Positions 1 to 7,954 of a stretch of 64,000 bases of DNA are shown here, one piece after another. Source of the stretch: Humitalea rosea (lineage in GTDB: Bacteria > Pseudomonadota > Alphaproteobacteria > Acetobacterales > Acetobacteraceae); contig NZ_QKYU01000020.1 in NCBI RefSeq assembly GCF_003253705.1, positions 1 through 64,000 of the forward strand, given 5' to 3'. The notes under the pieces are model-generated. The model was given only the letters and a program-made list of their open reading frames with translations, ran no database searches and was not told the origin of the DNA. Each line of letters starts with the position of its first letter. Position 1 is the stretch's first letter. A program made the translations under genes and the position numbers.

Positions 1-315
1 CGTGGCGACTGCCCGCAGGCCTATGCCCTGATCGAAGGCCTGCCCGCCGATGTCGTCATGGCCGACACCGCCTACGACGCAGATCCTCTGCGCCACGCGA
101 TCGCCGAAAAGGGCGCTGTCGCTGTCATTCCCAACAACCCGTCCCGCGCTCGCAAATATCCGCTCGACAAACATCTCTACGCCCAGCGCCACCTGATCGA
201 GTGCTGCTTCTCCAAGCTCAAACAGTTTCGCCGCGTGGCAACCCGCTACGAGAAAACCGCCAGGAACTACCTCAGCGTCGTTACCCTCGCCGCAACCATC
301 CTATGGCTGAGATAA
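1..315 (+). CDS. IS5-family transposase, C-terminal part (5' end outside window)
   Basis: The reading frame is open from base 1 to a TAA at 313-315 and gives about 104 residues. It contains the DTAYD segment and, near the end, the Y-AQRHLIE-C-FSKLKQFRR arrangement, which in IS4/IS5-type DDE transposases carries the second Asp and the catalytic Glu with its following Arg/Lys. The protein cuts and joins the ends of its own insertion sequence. Only the C-terminal catalytic part is visible, so I cannot tell whether the gene is intact or one half of a frameshifted pair. It lies at the outer edge of the degraded prophage, next to a second IS remnant. Confidence 0.85.
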   Translation, partial: RGDCPQAYALIEGLPADVVMADTAYDADPLRHAIAEKGAVAVIPNNPSRARKYPLDKHLYAQRHLIECCFSKLKQFRRVATRYEKTARNYLSVVTLAATILWLR

Positions 316-330
316 GTGTCCACACCACCT
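1..330 (+). mobile_element. IS5-family insertion sequence, right end
   Basis: The transposase stop is followed by about 15 bases (GTGTCCACACCAC) that look like an IS terminal sequence, then CTAG at 329-332. That tetramer fits the target preference of the IS5 group. The left end is outside the window, so the inverted repeat cannot be confirmed. The element appears to end exactly where the IS630 remnant begins. Confidence 0.55.
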
Positions 331-770
331 AGAGCCTGATCCTCTTACATTGAAGCGTATCCTGCGTGTTTGAGATATTTGGCGCACTCGGCGGGTGAGA
401 ACTCGCCGAGCAAGGTGCCGATCCGGTTCCAGACCGCGGCGATGGAGCGTTCGTCGGCCTTCCGCAACAGGGTCTTGAGCTTGGCGAACATCATCTCGAT
501 CGGGTTCAGGTCGGGGCTGTATGGCGGCAGGAAGAGCAGGTGGGCGCCGGCGGCCCGGATGGCGCGTCGAACGGCAACGCCCTTGTGGCTGCCGAGGTTG
601 TCGAGCACGACAACATCGCCCGGCTTGAGGGTGGGCACGAGGAATTGCTGGACCCAGGCTGCGAAGATCACGCCGTTGATCGGTCCGTCCACCACGCAAG
701 GTGCCTCGATGCGATCGGAGCGCAGGGCGGCCAGGAAGGTCATGGTCTTCCAGTGGCCATGCGGCACCCG
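331..770 (-). mobile_element. IS630-family remnant, transposase 3' half only
   Basis: This stretch encodes on the minus strand the C-terminal half of an IS630-type transposase: the DNLGSHKG segment with the second catalytic Asp and the PPYSPDLNPIE segment with the catalytic Glu. The right end (AGAGCCTGATCCTCTTACA) lies next to a TA dinucleotide at 330-331, the expected IS630 target. The 5' half of the transposase and the other IS end are missing. At about 758-770 the reading frame passes without a break into a phage gene, so the element has been cut by recombination. Confidence 0.7.
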
Positions 771-947
771 CGCCACCAGCCAGGCGCCGGTGCCGAGGCT
801 GCCACCAGCCAGCGTGTGCAGCAGGAAGGCGCCGCTCAGCATCGGCCGCCCGGTCGAGGTCAGCCGTGCCACGGCGCCGAGCGCTCCCAGCGCGCCGGCC
901 AGCAGCGCCTCGCCGATGATCGCGCCGATGCGCTCCGGATCGATCAT
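345..947 (-). pseudogene. chimeric ORF: phage membrane protein N-terminus joined to IS630 transposase C-terminus
   Basis: The frame runs for 200 residues from an ATG at 947 that is preceded by GGAGAA. Residues 1 to about 60 are a Gly/Ala/Leu-rich, membrane-like sequence (GEALLAGALGALG and further hydrophobic stretches) that looks like a small phage morphogenesis or holin-type protein. From about residue 62 (PHGHWKT) the sequence is IS630 transposase, with the second Asp and the Glu of the DDE triad but not the first Asp. The start lies 10 bases after the stop of the fused terminase gene, as expected for the next gene in the packaging operon. Neither half should work. It marks the point where the structural genes of the prophage were lost. 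Confidence 0.75.
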
Positions 948-957
948 GGCGGTTCTC

Positions 958-2643
958 CTATCGGCGGCAGAAGACGCGCCAGGCAATGCCTGCCGCGTCG
1001 CGCTCGGCGTGCAGGACGGTCAGGATGTCGGTGCCCAGGGTGAAGGTGTCGTCCGCCTCGACGCTGGGCAGCACGGCGATGGCGACGGTCAAGACATCGC
1101 TGGCCTGGATCGCGCTGGTGCCGAAGGCGTCGCCCAGCCGGTCCGGCGCCGAGCGGACCACGGTCCACAGCTTCAGGCTGCGACGCAGCTTCTGACCGTT
1201 GACCAGCGCATCCACCGGCGTGGGGCCCTGCACCGGCTGCGCCCGATTCCAGCCGTCGATGCCCTTGGTCGGCGCGATCCGCGGATCCCGCAGGCGGCGC
1301 AGGTGGCCATAGACGGCGGCGGTGTCGCGGCCGCCGGTGTCCACGCAGAGACGGGCGATGCGCATGGCGCCACCACCCTGCCGCGGCCAGTCACGCGCCA
1401 GGAGCCTGGCCAGTTCGTCCCAGGGTTCCCGGTCGCGCGGGCTGCCCTGGATTACCACGTGATCGACGAGCCAGGAGGAGAAGCCCTCCGCCCAGCCCCA
1501 GACGTCGCATTCGAGGCGATCGTCCTGCACGTCCACGCCGGCCGTCAGCACCAGCGCGCCGGTGGGCACGACGCCCATGGCGAAATCCTCGCGCCGCTCC
1601 ACCAGGCGCTCCCAATCCGGGGCCTCGCCCTGCTCCTGCCAGGTCTCACCGAGGACCGTGTTCTTGAAGGTCTTGATGTCCTCGGGCTTGCCCTGGGCTG
1701 CCTCCCAATCGCGGGCGATCTGCTCCCAGGACAGCCAGCCCACCGGCGAGTAGAGCGCCGAGATGTGGAAGCCGATCGTGTGCGGATCCTGGCCTTCCGC
1801 CGTCGCGCGCCATTCCCCGGCGCCGAGCATGGCGGTCTTGTCGTGCTCCTGCATCGGATGGTCGCAGGCGGTGCAGTGGTACCGCGCCGTCTCCGGCGCA
1901 CCCTTCTCCCAGAGCAGCCGTTCAAACCGTAGCCACTGCATCTCGCCACACGCCGTGCACGGCACGAAGAACCGCCGCTGGTCACTGGCCAAGTACTCGC
2001 GCTCGATCCGGCTGCGGCCCGCGATGGTCGGCGTGCTGACCAGGAACGCCTTGCGCCGCCAGCCGAAGGTGCGCGCCCGGGCCTCGGCGAGCGCGATGGG
2101 ATCACCCTCGCCGGCAACGTCGCCGGGATAGGCATCCACCTCGTCCAAAAACAGGAACCGCGCCGTCATCGAGCGCAGCCCGACCGCGCTGTTCGCCCCC
2201 GTCAGCACCAGGATGCCGCCGGGAAATTCCTTCGAAAGCATGGTGTTGCCGCTGTCGCGCGCCCGGGCCGGCGCGACGCGCTCCCGCAGGGCGGGCGTTT
2301 CCTCCAGCAGCGGGTCGATGCGCTGGCGCGAGAAGCGCTTGGCCAGTTCCACGGTCGGCTGCACCGCCAGTGCTGGCGCCGGCACATGGTGCATGATGTA
2401 GCCGAGCCAGTTGTTGCCGCTCTCCGTGGCCCCGACCTGCGCGCCCTTCATGAACACGACGCGCCGGGCGGGATGCACCGCGGACAGCGCGTCCATCACA
2501 TCCTTCAGATATGGCGTGCGGCTGGTGCGCCACGGACCGGGTTCCGCCGATGCGCGGCTGCCGAGCATGCGATGCCGTTCGGCCCATTCCGACACGGTGA
2601 GCTGCGGCGGCGGGCGCAGCATGGCGCCGACACGGCGGCGCAC
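958..2643 (-). CDS. phage terminase large subunit (GpA type), C-terminus replaced
   Basis: The 561-residue product is the motor-nuclease that packages phage DNA into the prohead. A Walker A-like segment FMKGAQVGATE lies near residue 65, the Walker B segment LFLDEVD near 175, and a zinc-binding set (C-TAC, then C-TACD) near 230-260. GpA-type terminases are usually longer and end with the last part of the RNase H-fold nuclease. Here the GpA-like sequence stops near KLWTVV (about base 1155). The last 65 residues (from RSAPDRLGDAFG to AWRVFCRR) instead read like the tail of a phage head-tail joining protein. I infer an internal deletion that fused the two genes in frame and removed the structural genes between them. 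The nuclease is therefore probably inactive. The gene starts 4 bases after the small subunit gene ends. Confidence 0.85.
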   Translation of the reverse strand: MRRRVGAMLRPPPQLTVSEWAERHRMLGSRASAEPGPWRTSRTPYLKDVMDALSAVHPARRVVFMKGAQVGATESGNNWLGYIMHHVPAPALAVQPTVELAKRFSRQRIDPLLEETPALRERVAPARARDSGNTMLSKEFPGGILVLTGANSAVGLRSMTARFLFLDEVDAYPGDVAGEGDPIALAEARARTFGWRRKAFLVSTPTIAGRSRIEREYLASDQRRFFVPCTACGEMQWLRFERLLWEKGAPETARYHCTACDHPMQEHDKTAMLGAGEWRATAEGQDPHTIGFHISALYSPVGWLSWEQIARDWEAAQGKPEDIKTFKNTVLGETWQEQGEAPDWERLVERREDFAMGVVPTGALVLTAGVDVQDDRLECDVWGWAEGFSSWLVDHVVIQGSPRDREPWDELARLLARDWPRQGGGAMRIARLCVDTGGRDTAAVYGHLRRLRDPRIAPTKGIDGWNRAQPVQGPTPVDALVNGQKLRRSLKLWTVVRSAPDRLGDAFGTSAIQASDVLTVAIAVLPSVEADDTFTLGTDILTVLHAERDAAGIAWRVFCRR

Positions 2644-2647
2644 ATGC

Positions 2648-3163
2648 TCACGGCTGCGAAGACCGGTCCCCTCCGAGGCCTTCTGGATCGAAGCGATCGG
2701 CGGCCTCCGTCAGCAGGTCGTTGATGTGGCTCTGCAGGATGGTCTGCAGCAGATGCGGGTCGACGCTGATCTCGGCGGCGATCAGGCCGGAGACGCGGGC
2801 GGGCCAGTTCAGCAGCGCGTCGCGCATCGTGCTGCCGATCTCGTCGAGCGCGGCGTTCGCCTCGTTGACGTCGACCAAGCGGCGCTTGGTCTCGTCCAGC
2901 GAGAGGCGCTGCGCCTCCACCTTGAGTGCGAGCTGCGCGACCTTGAGCCGGGCGAAGGGCGTGCCGTCCGCGCCAGCGCCGCTGGCGAGCGGTGACCGCA
3001 CCGGGTCTGCGGTCTCCACCAGCCGGCGGCGGGTCTTGTCGATGTCCCAACTGCCGTCCGGCTCGCGGGCGATACGGCCCGCCCGCTCGGCCTTGTGGAT
3101 GGCGGTGTCGCTGACGCCGAGGCGCCGGGCGGCCTCGCGTGTGGAGGCGGTGAGTTCCGGCAT
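2648..3163 (-). CDS. phage terminase small subunit-like DNA-binding protein
   Basis: The 171-residue protein begins with a Nu1/MerR-type helix-turn-helix (STREAARRLGVSDTAIHKAERAG, residues about 7-30) followed by a basic segment. A helical middle and C-terminal part would form the oligomer. Terminase small subunits recognise the packaging start on phage DNA and load the large subunit. The gene lies directly upstream of the large subunit gene in the same operon, which supports the call. Its N-terminal 40 residues closely resemble those of the protein at 12774-13175, so the two share an origin. It looks intact. Confidence 0.7.
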   Translation of the reverse strand: MPELTASTREAARRLGVSDTAIHKAERAGRIAREPDGSWDIDKTRRRLVETADPVRSPLASGAGADGTPFARLKVAQLALKVEAQRLSLDETKRRLVDVNEANAALDEIGSTMRDALLNWPARVSGLIAAEISVDPHLLQTILQSHINDLLTEAADRFDPEGLGGDRSSQP

Positions 3164-3205
3164 GGCGGCGACCTCCCGCCGCGCGTGATGGCGATGCCGG
3201 CCTTG

Positions 3206-3502
3206 TCAGAGGGGACGAAGGGCGCGCTGGCGGGCGACTTCGAATGCGGTGATGGCGGCAGGCCAATCCAGCGTGGCGCCGCCGCCAAGCATCTGCACCG
3301 GCGTGAGCGCCACGCGGCGGCGCGACCAGTAGTTCCCATCCAGCGTAGCGAGCCAGCCGGCCAGCCCCTGCGCGGTGAGCGCCACAGCGGCGGCCTCGAC
3401 TTCTGCCTCGCTGGGCGGTGCGGCGCGACCCATCGTCACATGCCGCCCGTCCTGAGCGAGGATGATCCAGCGGCGTTCTGTGACTTTCGATTCACGGCTC
3501 AT
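3206..3502 (-). CDS. small phage protein of unknown function
   Basis: I chose the ATG at 3502, preceded by GACGGAGACGACG, over the longer frame that reaches 3589. The 98-residue product starts MSRESKVTERRW. It contains an Ala-rich helix (residues about 35-50) and a segment (LDGNYWSRRRVALTPVQ) in the middle, but no motif I can assign. It precedes the terminase genes in the same direction. Its leader (3503-3580) is nearly repeated in front of the small gene at 4902-5138, so the two genes probably share a promoter type. Confidence 0.65.
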   Translation of the reverse strand: MSRESKVTERRWIILAQDGRHVTMGRAAPPSEAEVEAAAVALTAQGLAGWLATLDGNYWSRRRVALTPVQMLGGGATLDWPAAITAFEVARQRALRPL

Positions 3503-3580
3503 CGTCGTCTCCGTCTCGGCGGAGCGTGATGCCCTGCGCGTGATGGACGATTCGCGCTGCGTCGGAGCGCAGCCAAGTCG
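3503..3580 (-). repeat. conserved leader, copy A
   Basis: The stretch upstream of the gene at 3206-3502 is closely similar to 5139-5215. Both hold GTCTCCGTC near the start codon and a core that reads CCCTGCG, GTGA, GGA, ATTCGCGCTG and then CAAG or CCAAG on the plus strand. The match over about 75 bases in non-coding DNA suggests a duplicated promoter or regulator site. Confidence 0.6.
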
Positions 3581-3664
3581 AATGATCAATGTCGACTGTA
3601 GGTTTTCGATGGGCGTCGCGATGCGCGATGTGCATCATTGTGCGGCGAGCAGAGGACGGTGGAG

Positions 3665-3931
3665 ATGCCACAGCCGAGCGCACCGAAAGACATCGAGAAG
3701 ATGGTCGAAGCGACTGCGAAGGCGATGGCGCTCGCTGAGCACCGCTGCGGCACGCCGCGCATGGTGAAGCTGTATATGGATGATGCGCGGAGGGTGCTGC
3801 TGGACGTCGCCCGGGCGGCGAAGCGCCTGAACTGGACGCCCGATGAACTGGTCCGTGCGATCAAGCCTCCGAGGCGTCCGGCGCGGTACTGGGACAAGCA
3901 CGAAGGCCCGCCGCAGAGCGGCGGGCCCTGA
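3665..3931 (+). CDS. small hypothetical protein, opposite to the phage operon
   Basis: The ATG at 3665 follows GGTGGAG; an earlier in-frame start at 3638 is less well placed. The 88-residue product (MPQPSAPKDIEKM...) is helical and basic, with a segment (LNWTPDELVRAIKPPRRPARYW) near the C-terminus. I do not recognise a family. It is transcribed away from the gene at 3206-3502, and the 162 bases between them must hold both promoters. Its C-terminal codons also form a strong hairpin. Confidence 0.55.
   Translation: MPQPSAPKDIEKMVEATAKAMALAEHRCGTPRMVKLYMDDARRVLLDVARAAKRLNWTPDELVRAIKPPRRPARYWDKHEGPPQSGGP
3905..3927. terminator. GC-rich hairpin between convergent genes
   Basis: A perfect 10-base stem (GGCCCGCCGC / GCGGCGGGCC) with the loop AGA lies at the end of the gene at 3665-3931, just before the stop of the convergent DUF3489 gene. 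No T tract follows on either strand, so I can only suggest that it ends transcription from both sides. Confidence 0.4.
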
Positions 3932-3948
3932 TCCTGACGCCGGCGAGG

Positions 3949-4806
3949 TCAGGCGGCGATGCCGTAGATGGTGAAGGAGCCCTTCGCCCCCGTCTTGTTC
4001 GGGCCGACCATCCGCTCGCGCGACTTCACCTCGACCGCGTGGCCCTTCTTCTTCAGCCCGGCAAAGAAGCCGCGCACCGTGTGCTGAGCCCAGCCAGTGG
4101 CTTCGGCGATCTGCGCGACGGTGGCGCCCTCGGGCCGGCGCAGCATGGCCAGCACCTGCTCCTGCTTCGTGCCCTCGCGCGGCTTCCGCGGCGCGCCGGG
4201 ATCCCGCGGCGCGCGGGCAGGCTTGCCGGCGAGCAGGGTGCGTAGCGCCTCCATCGGAGTGTCGAGGGCGCCGATCATGTCGCCCTCGCGGTTGGCCTCG
4301 TCATCCCAGGCGGCGAGCACCGCCGCGGCGGCATCGCGCAGGCTGGTCCGCGGCGTGTCGGCGCGTGCCGCCAGGGCCTGGTCGAGCAGGGCGATTTCCT
4401 CCGCCAGGGGCGCGGCCTGGGCGGGCTCCGCGGCGGGCGCGGGGCTTTCCCCCAGCGTGATGCCGGGCGCCACCGTGAGCGCCGTGTCGGGCACGCTGCC
4501 CTCGATGCCCGAGCAGTCGGGCTCGCCGGTCGCCGCGTCGCCCTCGTTCGGGTCGATGCCGATGGCGCGCAGCCCCTCGTCCGTGATGCGCGCCACGATC
4601 CAGGTGCCGTCGTCGTCCTGCCGCCAGCCCAACCCGACGAAGTCCCGCGGGGCGTTGATCTCGGTCAGCAGGTTGTTCTTGATCAGGCTGCGGAACACCG
4701 CGTTGCGGGCCGCGGCCGGCAGGGTCTTCGGCGCGCGGGCGAGGCCCATCTCGTGCTGGGCGGCGGCGCTCAGGATCACGCGCTGGGTGTCGGAAAGCTT
4801 CGTCAT
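3949..4806 (-). CDS. DUF3489 family protein
   Basis: The ATG at 4806 starts MTKLSDTQRVIL and gives 285 residues. The first 80 residues resemble the N-terminal part of DUF3489 proteins (helical segment, LPAAARNAV, then a small beta region WIVARITDEGLRAIG). A linker rich in Ala, Pro and Glu follows. The C-terminus (about 215-285) is a winged-helix fold typical of the family: REGTKQEQVLAMLRRPEGATV, then WAQHTVRGFFAGLKKKG. DUF3489 proteins are common in phages and mobile elements of alphaproteobacteria, and their role is not known; DNA binding is likely. Confidence 0.8.
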   Translation of the reverse strand: MTKLSDTQRVILSAAAQHEMGLARAPKTLPAAARNAVFRSLIKNNLLTEINAPRDFVGLGWRQDDDGTWIVARITDEGLRAIGIDPNEGDAATGEPDCSGIEGSVPDTALTVAPGITLGESPAPAAEPAQAAPLAEEIALLDQALAARADTPRTSLRDAAAAVLAAWDDEANREGDMIGALDTPMEALRTLLAGKPARAPRDPGAPRKPREGTKQEQVLAMLRRPEGATVAQIAEATGWAQHTVRGFFAGLKKKGHAVEVKSRERMVGPNKTGAKGSFTIYGIAA

Positions 4807-4901
4807 CGTGGTGGTCTCCGGTTCCGGGTGCCGGTCATCGGCCCCTACTGCCGGGAGCCCCGCCGGCGCTGCCGGTCGGGGCGGTGCGAGAGTGACCCGC
4901 G

Positions 4902-5138
4902 TCAGAGGGCGTATTCGCCGCGGCGGAAATGCTGGTCCGCGATGTCCTTCAGCTTCGCCGTCGCATCCGAAAGCCAGGCCGCTTCGCCCCAGAGCACCGT
5001 CTCGGGGTCCGCGCCGAAATGGTCCGCGCTGGCCTGGGTGAGTTCCGCGAGGAGGCCGTCGAATTCGGCCTTCTTCGCGAGGAAGGCGGCCAGGCTGTTC
5101 TCCTGGTTGCGGGCGGCGCGGGCGGTGCGGTCGGTCAT
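4902..5138 (-). CDS. small phage protein of unknown function
   Basis: The 78-residue product starts MTDRTARAARNQENS at the ATG at 5138. It is helical and charged, with no motif that I recognise. I chose this start because the upstream bases 5139-5215 repeat the leader of the gene at 3206-3502, including GTCTCCGTC at the same distance from the start codon. Confidence 0.6.
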   Translation of the reverse strand: MTDRTARAARNQENSLAAFLAKKAEFDGLLAELTQASADHFGADPETVLWGEAAWLSDATAKLKDIADQHFRRGEYAL

Positions 5139-5215
5139 GGTTGTCTCCGTCGTGGTGCAGGGCATCCCCTGCGTGTGACGGACCATTCGCGCTGTGCCGC
5201 GCACAAGCCAAGCAA
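5139..5215 (-). repeat. conserved leader, copy B
   Basis: Second copy of the leader described at 3503-3580. The best conserved part is GTGTGACGGACCATTCGCGC at about 5172-5191 on the plus strand. Both copies end at the start codon of a small phage gene. Confidence 0.6.
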
Positions 5216-5235
5216 GATGGAGCGTTATGCGATTG

Positions 5236-6504
5236 CTATGATTCGGCGGTCTGGATCACATCATGATCGACGATGCCGCGCGCCGCCGCGACATCGGCAA
5301 AGATGCGATCATCGCCTTCCAGCACGGCGGCTTCGCCGGTCGTCTCCTGCCAGCGCCGCACGATGACGTCGGCATAGGCAGGATCGATCTCCAGCAGCAC
5401 GGCGCGCCGTCCCGTGCGCTCCGCCGCGATCATGGTGGTGCCCGATCCGCCGAAGCAGTCCAGCACCGTGTCGCGCGGCTTGCTGCTGTTGCGGATGGCG
5501 CGCTCGACCAGCCCGACCGGCTTCATGGTGGGGTGCAGGTCGTTGCGCGCCGGCTTGTCGAAGTGCCAGACATTTCCCTGATCGCGCGCGCCGCACCAGT
5601 AGTGTTGCGCGCCAGCCTTCCAGCCGTAGAGCATGGCCTCGAACTGCTGGTGGTAGTCGGCGCGGCCGAGCGCGAAGGTGTTCTTCGCCCAAATGATGGT
5701 GCTGGACCATTTCCCGCCCGCCTCCTGCCAGACCCGATGCAGCGTCGGCCATTCGGATGACGACATGCAGACGTAGCAGGCGCCCTTGGTGACAGAGAGC
5801 AGGTTGGCCAGCGCCGGCCGCAGGAACTCGGGAAAGCCACCGCCGAGCGCGTCGTTCGCGATGGTCATCTTGGCGGCGGTGCCGCCCTCATAGGCCACAT
5901 TGTAGGGGGGATCGACGAAGCCCATGTCGGCCAGGTGGCCGGCGCCGAGGGCCCGCTGAACATCCTCGATCTTGGTCGCGTCCCCGCAGAGCAACCGATG
6001 CTCGCCGCAGCGCCAGAGGTCGCCGGGGCGGGTGACGGGCACCACGGGCGGCGGCGGCGCCTCGTCGACGTCATCGCCGAGGCCGGCATTGGCCGCGGCC
6101 AGCAGCCGGTCCAACTCCATCCCGGAGAAGCCGAGCACATCCAGGTCGACCACCGCCTCGTCGCGGATGCGCGCGATCTCGGCGGCCAGCAGCGCCTCGT
6201 CCCAGCCGGAGTTCAGGGCGATCTGGTTGTCCGCAAGCCGCAGCGCACGCGCCTGCGCCGGGGATAGATGGCCGAGCCGCAGCACCGGCACCGAGGCGAG
6301 CCCGAGTTGCTTCGCGGCCATGACGCGGCCGTGGCCAGCGATCAGCACGCCCTCGGCGTCGACTAGCACCGGATTCACGAAGCCGAACTCGGCGATGGAC
6401 GCCGCAATCTGCGCGACTTGGGACGGCGAGTGCGTGCGGGCGTTCTCGGCGTAGGGGACCAGCGCCGCGACCGGCAGGGCGGAGACGACGAGGTCAGGCT
6501 GCAT
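5236..6504 (-). CDS. ParB-like/DNA methyltransferase fusion (DPPY type)
   Basis: The 422-residue protein starts MQPDLVVSALPV. Residues about 5-110 are a ParB/Srx-type nuclease-like domain, including the motif LIAGHGRVMAAKQLG. After a Pro-rich linker comes an amino-methyltransferase domain with the catalytic DPPY motif (FVDPPYNVAYEGG) and the S-adenosylmethionine motif CFGGSGTT near residue 365. Such proteins methylate N6-adenine or N4-cytosine. In phages they can protect phage DNA from restriction. The start overlaps the end of the paralogous gene upstream by 11 bases, so the two are translated together. Confidence 0.88.
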   Translation of the reverse strand: MQPDLVVSALPVAALVPYAENARTHSPSQVAQIAASIAEFGFVNPVLVDAEGVLIAGHGRVMAAKQLGLASVPVLRLGHLSPAQARALRLADNQIALNSGWDEALLAAEIARIRDEAVVDLDVLGFSGMELDRLLAAANAGLGDDVDEAPPPPVVPVTRPGDLWRCGEHRLLCGDATKIEDVQRALGAGHLADMGFVDPPYNVAYEGGTAAKMTIANDALGGGFPEFLRPALANLLSVTKGACYVCMSSSEWPTLHRVWQEAGGKWSSTIIWAKNTFALGRADYHQQFEAMLYGWKAGAQHYWCGARDQGNVWHFDKPARNDLHPTMKPVGLVERAIRNSSKPRDTVLDCFGGSGTTMIAAERTGRRAVLLEIDPAYADVIVRRWQETTGEAAVLEGDDRIFADVAAARGIVDHDVIQTAES

Positions 6505-7954
6505 CGGCGGTGACCTCCGTCCGCGCCGCGGCAACGGCGTCATAGTCGCGGCCATCGTCCGCCAGCGTCACTGGCAGGTCGGGATGCAGCATCCGCCAGC
6601 GCGCGACGGCCAGGTCGACATAGGCCGGCGCCAGCTCAATCGCGCGAACGCGGCGTCCGGTGCGATGGCCCGCGAGGATCGTGGTACCGCTGCCGCCGAA
6701 GGGTTCGAACACGACCTCGCCCTCGTCCGTGTAGGTCCGCATCAGGAACTCGGGCAACACCACCGGGAACACCGCAGGGTGTTCCGTTTCGATGCCACGG
6801 CCCTTGTGGCGGGTCAGACGGAGCACGTTGTCCGGGATCCGGAAGTCCTGCACCGGCAGGCCGGCGTGCTGGTACTCCGAGATGGTCCCATCCGCCGCGC
6901 GCAGCCCGCTGCCCTTGTTTGGCGTGCCGGCCCATTTGCAGGGGACGATCTTGTTGGCCTGCCGGGCCTGGCGATTAAAGTGGAAGACGAACTCGAAGGC
7001 GGGTGCGAGCCGGCCATTCCAGTCGCCGGGCAGGCCGGGCCCCTGGTCCCAGGTGTAGAGGCCGAAGCGCCGCCAACTGCGGGCGCGCAACCAGTCGAGC
7101 CAGCCGGACCAGTAGGGGATCCATTCGCTGTCGCGGTGGATCAGCCCGAGGTTCACCAGCACCTGGCCGTCCGACCGCATGGCCGCGTCGAGATGCTGGA
7201 ACACGCCCTGCATCAGGGCGTCCCAATCCGTGCCGCCGCCCGTCGTGTAGTCGCGCTGGTTTCCATAGGGCGGGGACGTGAACAGCAGCGCGGCGCGGTC
7301 CTGACCCATTACGCGTGCCACCGAGGCAGCGTCGGTGCTGTCGCCGCAGAGCAGGCGGTGCTCTCCGAGCAGCCAGAGGTCGCCAGGGCGGGTCACGGTC
7401 TGGCGCGGCGGCTCCGGATCCGCATCGGCGGGGTCCGGCGCGGCCTCACCATTGGGTTCGGCAGCGCCACTTTGGGTGTCGATGGGCTGTTCCGCATCCT
7501 GGGGCGGGTCGCCATCGATGACGGCCTCGTCCGCAGCAGCCAGAATCGCGGTCAGCTCATCCGCCGAGAAGCCCAGCGCCGCGAGGTCGATGTCCGGCAC
7601 CGCCTGCACCGCGGCGAGCGCATCACGCAGCAGCGCCTGGTCCCAGGTCGCGTTCTCCGCGATGCGGTTGTCGGCGAGGCGCAGTGCCTCTTTCTGCGCT
7701 GCGGACAGATGCCGCAGCACGATCACCGGCACCTTGGTCATGCCAAGCGCCGATGCAGCTTCCAGACGTCCGTGCCCGGCGATCAGCACGCCGTCCTCAT
7801 CGACCAGCAGCGGGTTGGTGAACCCGAAGGCCAGCATGCTGGCCTTGATCTGTTCCAGCTGCTCGGCGCTGTGAACGCGGGCGTTGCCGGCATGCGGGCG
7901 CAGCTCCGCCACCGGACGCAGCAGGATCTTCGCCGCCATCCAGGGGAGCGTCAT
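6494..7954 (-). CDS. ParB-like/DNA methyltransferase fusion (SPPY type)
   Basis: The ATG at 7954 gives 486 residues with the same design as the downstream paralogue. The ParB-like domain is at about 10-115, with LIAGHGRLEAASALG. An acidic linker follows at about 150-200. The methyltransferase domain has TSPPYGNQ and, near the C-terminus, FGGSGTTILAGHRTGR. The SPPY form of the catalytic motif is usual for N4-cytosine methyltransferases, while DPPY is more often linked to N6-adenine. The pair may thus modify two different bases or sites. A frame running to 8245 has no ribosome site and a low-complexity Arg-rich extension, so I rejected the longer start. No cognate restriction enzyme lies next to it, apart from the unknown gene at 8418-9356. 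Confidence 0.87.
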   Translation of the reverse strand: MTLPWMAAKILLRPVAELRPHAGNARVHSAEQLEQIKASMLAFGFTNPLLVDEDGVLIAGHGRLEAASALGMTKVPVIVLRHLSAAQKEALRLADNRIAENATWDQALLRDALAAVQAVPDIDLAALGFSADELTAILAAADEAVIDGDPPQDAEQPIDTQSGAAEPNGEAAPDPADADPEPPRQTVTRPGDLWLLGEHRLLCGDSTDAASVARVMGQDRAALLFTSPPYGNQRDYTTGGGTDWDALMQGVFQHLDAAMRSDGQVLVNLGLIHRDSEWIPYWSGWLDWLRARSWRRFGLYTWDQGPGLPGDWNGRLAPAFEFVFHFNRQARQANKIVPCKWAGTPNKGSGLRAADGTISEYQHAGLPVQDFRIPDNVLRLTRHKGRGIETEHPAVFPVVLPEFLMRTYTDEGEVVFEPFGGSGTTILAGHRTGRRVRAIELAPAYVDLAVARWRMLHPDLPVTLADDGRDYDAVAAARTEVTADAA

